The position numbers were made by a program, and so were the translations under genes. The notes beneath the pieces are model-generated. The model did no database searches. It was not told where the DNA came from and saw only the letters and a list, made by a program, of their open reading frames with translations. Of a stretch of DNA of 64,000 nucleotides, positions 58,801 to 64,000 are shown in pieces. Within the stretch, counting starts at the first letter, position 1. Every line of letters begins with the position of its first letter. The DNA is taken from assembly GCA_963691815.1 (NCBI GenBank), contig OY829659.1:11091533-11155532 (forward strand), given 5' to 3'. This stretch comes from Echiichthys vipera (Eukaryota > Chordata > Actinopteri > Perciformes > Trachinidae).

Positions 58801-60239
58801 GTGTAATAGCCTGTCCTTGTAATGCAACACATCTGTAACTGCATTCCCCTACGGAGCAACATACTACATGCAATAAAAATGTATTTGTGGTGCCGTATAT
58901 TTTCAGCACTCACTCACTCAATTAGGGGTCTTTGCATGCGTCGGTCGCGTCCTCGCAACAAGATTTTGAATTTAGCCTTAACATTGTCTTGATTTACAAA
59001 AGAGAGCAAATAGGGCTGAAACAGTTAACAGTCATCGACAGCTATTTAAAGAGCAGAAAAAAAGACAAACATTCCTCAGTTTCATCTGCTTTTTTGCTGC
59101 TTGAGTCTGTTTTTTAAGTCATTGTAAACTGAATATGTTTAGGTTTTTGGTTGGCATATACTTGAGTCACAGACGTAACCGTCAGTTCCTCTAAAAGATA
59201 ATTAACCAGCTACAAGAGTCTTTGGGGATTCCTGTAAACCCCAGTCAGAACAGCGGTAAGTGTCAGTGTCACCCAGAGGTCTTTAGCTAGTTAATTATGT
59301 CTAAAAGAAAGTGACGGTTACCTCAGTGACCCCAAATGTAGGAATACACGAGAGAGGCACAAATTGGGGCTAGGGTTCTGAACTGTTGATCAGATGAAAC
59401 AAGACATTTGAGGATGTCACCTTAGGCTTTAGGGAATTGCAATGGGAATGTTTCAGTTTTTTTTACATTTTTATAGATAGCAAAAAATAGACTAAACTCA
59501 ATTAATTGATAAAAGTAGTTGCAGTCCTCTACGGTAAGCCGTACTAAAAAAAGCAACTTCATATAAATATTAGTGACTTCATAATGACACTATTGAGCCA
59601 AAAGTTTATGATGTGTCCCGTTTCCCAGTTTCTTGAACTATTCATTTGCTCCTATAGAATATATATATTCAGATGTTGGTCTTTAAAATAAAGCAGGAAC
59701 CGTCACTGAATGCTCCCAGATGGTATTCACTTAACCATGGAATGTAATTTAGACACATAGGCCTAGTGGGAATATTGTCGGAACAAAATTAATCAAACTG
59801 GAACATATCCGGGAAATTATTTTAAGGCTGCAAGAAACGGGGAATCTTCAGAGGAATGTTATCTGCAATGTTTGCTGGGATTTTTATTCTGGTACCGTAA
59901 GAAAACACTCTAAACTATCCCTGCACATTGGTATCATACATGGGACTAATGTGATAACAGAACATATGGACTACTGTAATGCCATAAAAAATCGCTATGA
60001 AACAGGCTACATCAGGGTCACAGCCATATACTGTATGAAATAGGTCACCACACACACACTTTGAGTCATTATAAGACATGTGAATCATACTGAACCATGA
60101 AACATCTTCATGGATTTTCCTCCCTATGTGTCCACATTTCATTGGATGGCAAGTAATCAGGGAGAGTTTGCACATCACACTCCCTGAGCCCTCCACATGC
60201 ACCGAGGTGATGAACCAGCTGATGCCTCCCCATTGCCCT

Positions 60240-60292
60240 GAGAGAGAGAGAGAGAGAGAGAGAGAAAGAAAGAGAGGGAGAGAGAGAGAAAA
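60240..60292. repeat. (GA)n microsatellite
   Basis: An agagag run with a few interruptions is directly visible. Confidence 0.9.
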
Positions 60293-60489
60293 GGGGGCTT
60301 TAAGATGCCCTCCTCCCCTGAGAAAGTGGCCCAATCCTCCTGTCCAAGTCACCGGATTCATGTTCTGCCATTTTACACACAAGTTTGACTGACAAAAACA
60401 AAAACACTATAAAGAAAGAATAATCGCAATTGGCCTATGGGCAACCTCAACACAGAAATACACCCTTTTGTAAGAAGATTAAAAAGACA

Positions 60490-60505
60490 GGGGGGGGGGG
60501 GGGGG
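60490..60505. repeat. Poly-G run (16 G)
   Basis: Sixteen consecutive G on the plus strand, just upstream of the presumed promoter of the PICALM/SNAP91-like gene. Able to form G-quadruplex structures, and a likely site of sequencing length error. Confidence 0.9.
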
Positions 60506-60539
60506 TAAAATAAAAAAATCAAAGCGGCTAAGGTTAGAT

Positions 60540-61242
60540 GCAGCCAGCGCGGGGAGCTGTGTGGACCAGAGAGCTGTTTGCGGTCGGATCTGTGCGTAAA
60601 GCTTCAGACTGAGGAAGACACCGGGCGAAGAAGAGCAGGACAGGGGGGAAAAGGACAATGCTATTTTTTTATAACCGTCTTTGAGAGGGGAAAAAAAGAG
60701 TCTTCGGTCATAGGGGATGCCGCATAGATCTAGATAATAATCACCGGTAGTGTTTCGATTATAGTTGCCATCTTTATTTCGGATTCAGCCCTCGTATATA
60801 CAGGCACATCCCGCCGGTATCTCAGGGATACATCACAGTTTACTGTACATTATCTTATATTATTATTATTATTTTATTATACTTTTGATGCAGACCGCTC
60901 TTAATTATAGACATTTCAGCCTCTCTCGCTCCTATTTCAGATTATCATTTCTGCAGCCGGGTCATCCTAATGCCTTCGACTGAATATTAAATGCTTCCCT
61001 GGATGTGACCGTCTTTATGTTTTATTTGGCCGCCGCATGAATTCTCCCACCGGATCCTCGTCGGTGTACGCTGCTGTCCTCCTGCTCACACGGCCGACTC
61101 TCTCAGAGGGCACTACCCTCCTCCCTGCCTCTAAAGACATTTTGATCGTCCTACCCGGTCCCCCCCACCCGGACACCACGACCATCACTCCGGCTGCTGC
61201 CTCCTCCTCCACCACCACCACCACCACCTCCTTCTCAGTAAC
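60540..61242 (+). promoter_or_regulatory. Promoter and 5' UTR of the PICALM/SNAP91-like gene
   Basis: Sequence becomes CpG-richer from about 60540 (gccagcgcggggagctg). The last 80 bases before the start are C-rich with a (cca)n run (ccaccaccaccaccacc). An upstream ATG at 61037 (gccgcatga) opens a 74-codon frame that ends at 61261, overlapping the main start out of frame. The transcription start is unknown. Confidence 0.4.
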
Positions 61243-61372
61243 ATGTCGGGACAGTCTTTGACGGACCGGATCGCCGCCGCGCAGCACAGCATGACCGGGT
61301 CTGCCATCAGCAAAGCCGTGTGCAAGGCCACGACGCATGAAGTCAGCGGACCCAAGAAGAAACACCTTGACT
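61243..61372 (+). CDS. First coding exon of a PICALM/SNAP91 (CALM/AP180) clathrin adaptor
   Basis: The ANTH-domain start of an endocytic adaptor that binds PIP2 and recruits clathrin. 43 codons plus one base end at a consensus donor (GACT|GTAGGT); the split codon should give Tyr, completing KKHLDY. MSGQSLTDRIAAAQHS and KAVCKATTHE are unmistakable for the family. GQSL and AQHS...SK favour PICALM, whereas IAAAQ, AVCK and THEV favour SNAP91, so I leave the paralogue open. A Rab38-like neighbour would fit PICALM (both at human 11q14). The rest of the gene lies beyond the window end. Confidence 0.88.
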
Positions 61373-61493
61373 GTAGGTTAAGCATGCCATCACTGCTGAT
61401 ACTGTATAGATAGTCCGCATGCATGAAGCTATACCAGCATGTTTCCTCACAAAGGATAGCTTGTATAAACAGCATCTGTTATGCTTCCCCCCT

Positions 61494-61495
61494 CA

Positions 61496-61538
<43 letters not shown>
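61494..61538. repeat. (CT)n microsatellite
   Basis: A tctctc run with a single interruption. Confidence 0.9.
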
Positions 61539-62109
61539 ATCCGGCCCGGTTATGTTTGCAGCCTCTTTAATTAGACATCATTACATTCCCTTAGATTAAA
61601 ATGGGATTTACGCAGCCAAACGCGCGGCCACAATGTATCTGGCTTATTAATGTAAGCTGTAAATGTGGATGCAGGGGGCAATCTGCCAGGTAGATTCGGT
61701 GCATGTCATTCAGGGGAAATAGGCCACTCTGGCATGGGCTAATCATATTGCAACCAGCCGCTTTTACAGTGTACAGGCCTATCCATTATTAACGCCACTA
61801 TCAGCGGCAGCACCACATCCTCTGGAGACACTTCAGTACAAAATGTGCGTTATGTTTGCTGCAGCATCACGAACACGCTCCACTTTCATTTCTTAAATCT
61901 CACATTCAAGTTCACTGTCATGTCCTCTGGTGCATTATTGTCAGTAATGAATGTTTTTACTGCTGTCAGTCCTGAGGGGGCTAGGGGAGCAGAGAGACAG
62001 TGAGTATATAGCCTACTGTGTGTGTGTGTGTGTACTGTATCTGCTGGTGGGTGTTACAATGAGGCGTTTAAGCGGACAGATTCTTTATCTCCACATTCTG
62101 CTAATTAGC

Positions 62110-62110
<1 letters not shown>

Positions 62111-62148
<38 letters not shown>
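62111..62148. repeat. (GT)n microsatellite
   Basis: A tgtgtg run; a shorter one is at about 62017-62032. Confidence 0.9.
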
Positions 62149-62149
<1 letters not shown>

Positions 62150-62307
62150 TGCAAACTGCACCAATTACAAGGAGTAGGAGGTTTTCTCACATGTAGATTT
62201 TACCAGCGATTATTAGGTTAGGTGGCTTTTCTGCCTCACTATAATTACTTGACATGATCGATGGAGAGCACGGGTAATCAATGGTGCTGCCAGTCAGACT
62301 CACAGGC

Positions 62308-62345
62308 AGTCAGACAGACAGACAGACAGAAAGACAGACAGACAC
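62308..62345. repeat. (CAGA)n microsatellite
   Basis: cagacagacagacagaaaga units are directly visible. Confidence 0.85.
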
Positions 62346-64000
62346 AGACTGGCATAAAGCAAAGATGGCTAATCAAGAGGAAATCAGTCTGGGAGAAACA
62401 AGGCCGGTAGCCAAACAGCCTGAGAGTCAGTCATCCAGCTCCACACCCACCCAGCCAGTCGGCCGGCAAGTTTGGCAGTGGATTAGTCGGTTATGTCCAC
62501 AGCAGAGGTGACACTGGGAATTCTGGGCTTCCTCACAAGATGTGCCACCGGGCGCCTCAACACAATACATCTAAATTAGGGCTGTATCACTTTGCCCTAC
62601 TAAAAAAGCCCATTAAAGCAGAAAAATACCCAGTGGGGGTATCTGAAAAGGTTCAAAAACGCTCTTACGATGAAAAAGCCCTTTTTGTGACCTTTGAATC
62701 GCAACATCGAGTAATTACTGCTGCTTTGATTTCATACAAATCTTATCTTAATGGTGACCACCACTTAAAGCTAATTATTTAGGTTTGTATTACTGCTGTA
62801 GCCGTTTGTGTGAGGCTTTACATTTTGGCCCGTGCAGATGGAAACTTGAGGATTTCTAAAAAGGTACATTACTGTGATTGTTGGTGTGAGTGCAGAAGAA
62901 AATAATCAGTTAAAGGGCATCAAGTGATTGACAACATTATTGGTTTATTGTTGTGCTTCTAGCCAAAGCCACAGTTTTATACGAACCCCTGCAGTTATTA
63001 AATGGTGGACCTTTGTCCACCTTCAGCCCCCGCCATGAGTCGGAGTCGCTCAGAAACTAGTAAAGGCCACTGAGAGCAGATATTCTTAAAATAGAACTGG
63101 AGCATTTACATGACAAATTTTCATCCGTGAAATGGATTAGAGAAACGGTTTTATACCGCCGTTCTCAAGGACAATGAAGCTCCTCTCAGAATGGGTCAGT
63201 CTATTCTGGTTGAGGTGGTTGCATGAGGCATTTCTTGTTCTGATCCGGCTCTCATTCTGATCATTAGTGGAATAAAAAGCACCATGCCAAAGCAGAAACT
63301 GAAGGCCCGGCTCAATTCAGCCCCTTGGAAGCTTGAATTGAATTTTTAGCTGAATGAATGTTTTGTACTTGGGCCATTCAGATGCAGCTGTTCTAAAGAC
63401 ACAGCTAGCCTTCACAATAAAACACTTTCTATTTCCTGCTAGAGGGGCCCCTCTTCTCCATCCAGGACATGATATAACATAAGACTCTGGCATTTTGTTG
63501 AGTGCAGACGCTGCAATTTTATGGTTAAGGAAGAGACGCAGGAAGGAAGTGTGTTTGTGATCAGGAGGTCATTGGTTCTACAGTAATCTCACAACCGACT
63601 GAGAGCACCGTGGTGGGGAAGTGGATAAGGAATGCAAAAATAGGGCAATGAACTCAACTGAACTCTGATGAGTCAGCTGAACGAGACTGTGGGTTGATCT
63701 CAGGTCTGAGAGTCTCAGGTGTGTGACCCACGCCCTCTTTGAGTCCTTTCTGATTCAACTTGGTTAAACAGGGTCGTAAAAAGCGTCAGACACTTGGACT
63801 GTATTTTAAGTTATTGGAGTTGTGAAGCAGCCCTCAGCAGCAAATGGAGCAAAGTCGATGTGGGTGACAGAATAAGCTCAAAGGAACGACATGTAATGCA
63901 ACAGAGGTCGCTGGCAAAGATTTAAAATCCCATTCACTGGAGCCAACTTTGGCTACGTTTAGATCAATCAGAAAGAACCTGGGCAGGGAATCTGGATCAG

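Larger units (their letters stand above)
55887..60530. other. Rab32/38-like 3' UTR and intergenic region
   Basis: T- and A-rich sequence with no further gene that I can support. The first few hundred bases are probably 3' UTR. Homopolymer and low-complexity patches occur near 57645 (TA then T) and 57885 (A13). Open frames here are short and without domains. Confidence 0.55.
61373..64000 (+). other. Intron 1 of the PICALM/SNAP91-like gene
   Basis: No second exon of the ANTH domain (family sequence starts LIQ.TNE) is seen before the window ends. Contains CT, GT and CAGA microsatellites. No other gene supported. Confidence 0.7.

Noticed and set aside
60126..60392. Plus-strand frame with a run of RERERER
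   Set aside because: It is a translation of the (GA)n microsatellite.
61015..61475. Minus-strand frames with poly-Val and poly-Trp opposite the adaptor exon
   Set aside because: They are antisense of the (cca)n run and the conserved first exon.

Overview
The window is vertebrate nuclear DNA, almost certainly from a spiny-rayed teleost fish. The genes have short GT-AG introns, and the spacers are AT-rich and crowded with tRNA-derived SINEs, hAT-like MITEs, fold-back elements, microsatellites and minisatellites of kinds familiar from teleost genomes. There is no operon structure, phage, CRISPR array or bacterial gene. The species cannot be fixed from the sequence alone.

Seven protein-coding genes can be supported, and I resolved their exons to the base by splice phase. 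From left to right they are: slc9a6 (minus strand, five 5' coding exons, running off the left end); il2rg, the common cytokine-receptor gamma chain (plus, eight exons, 335 aa); snx12 (plus, four exons, 162 aa); slc7a3, the CAT-3 cationic amino-acid transporter (plus, eleven coding exons, 647 aa, with a likely non-coding first exon about 7 kb upstream); rab39b (minus, three coding exons, 213 aa); a Rab32/Rab38-family GTPase (plus, four exons, 207 aa); and the first coding exon of a PICALM/SNAP91-type clathrin adaptor (plus, running off the right end). The il2rg-snx12-slc7a3 order matches human Xq13.1, where FOXO4 also lies in the cluster. No foxo4 is seen here. SLC9A6 and RAB39B are also X-linked in human, so this looks like part of a rearranged fish counterpart of X-linked ancestral segments.

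The genes are not a pathway, but five concern membrane traffic or endosomes: slc9a6 (endosomal pH), snx12 (PX-domain sorting nexin), two Rab GTPases, and the AP180/CALM adaptor. il2rg and slc7a3 encode plasma-membrane proteins. The long gaps (11.1-15.3, 19.9-34.8, 39.5-46.6 and 55.9-61.2 kb) hold promoters, 3' UTRs and repeats, and no further gene that I can support.

The most interesting observations are these. (1) A relic of an il2rg 3' coding end sits just upstream of il2rg. It keeps a cytoplasmic-tail reading frame that the intact gene appears to have lost by a one-base shift. (2) rab39b has an extra 140-bp intron in its G domain. (3) A 78-nt near-perfect hairpin lies in the presumed slc7a3 first intron. 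(4) There are two large palindromic insertions, one of them ending 38 bp before an exon of the Rab gene. (5) slc9a6 has a GC-AG intron. I found nothing that amounts to a wholly new biological system.
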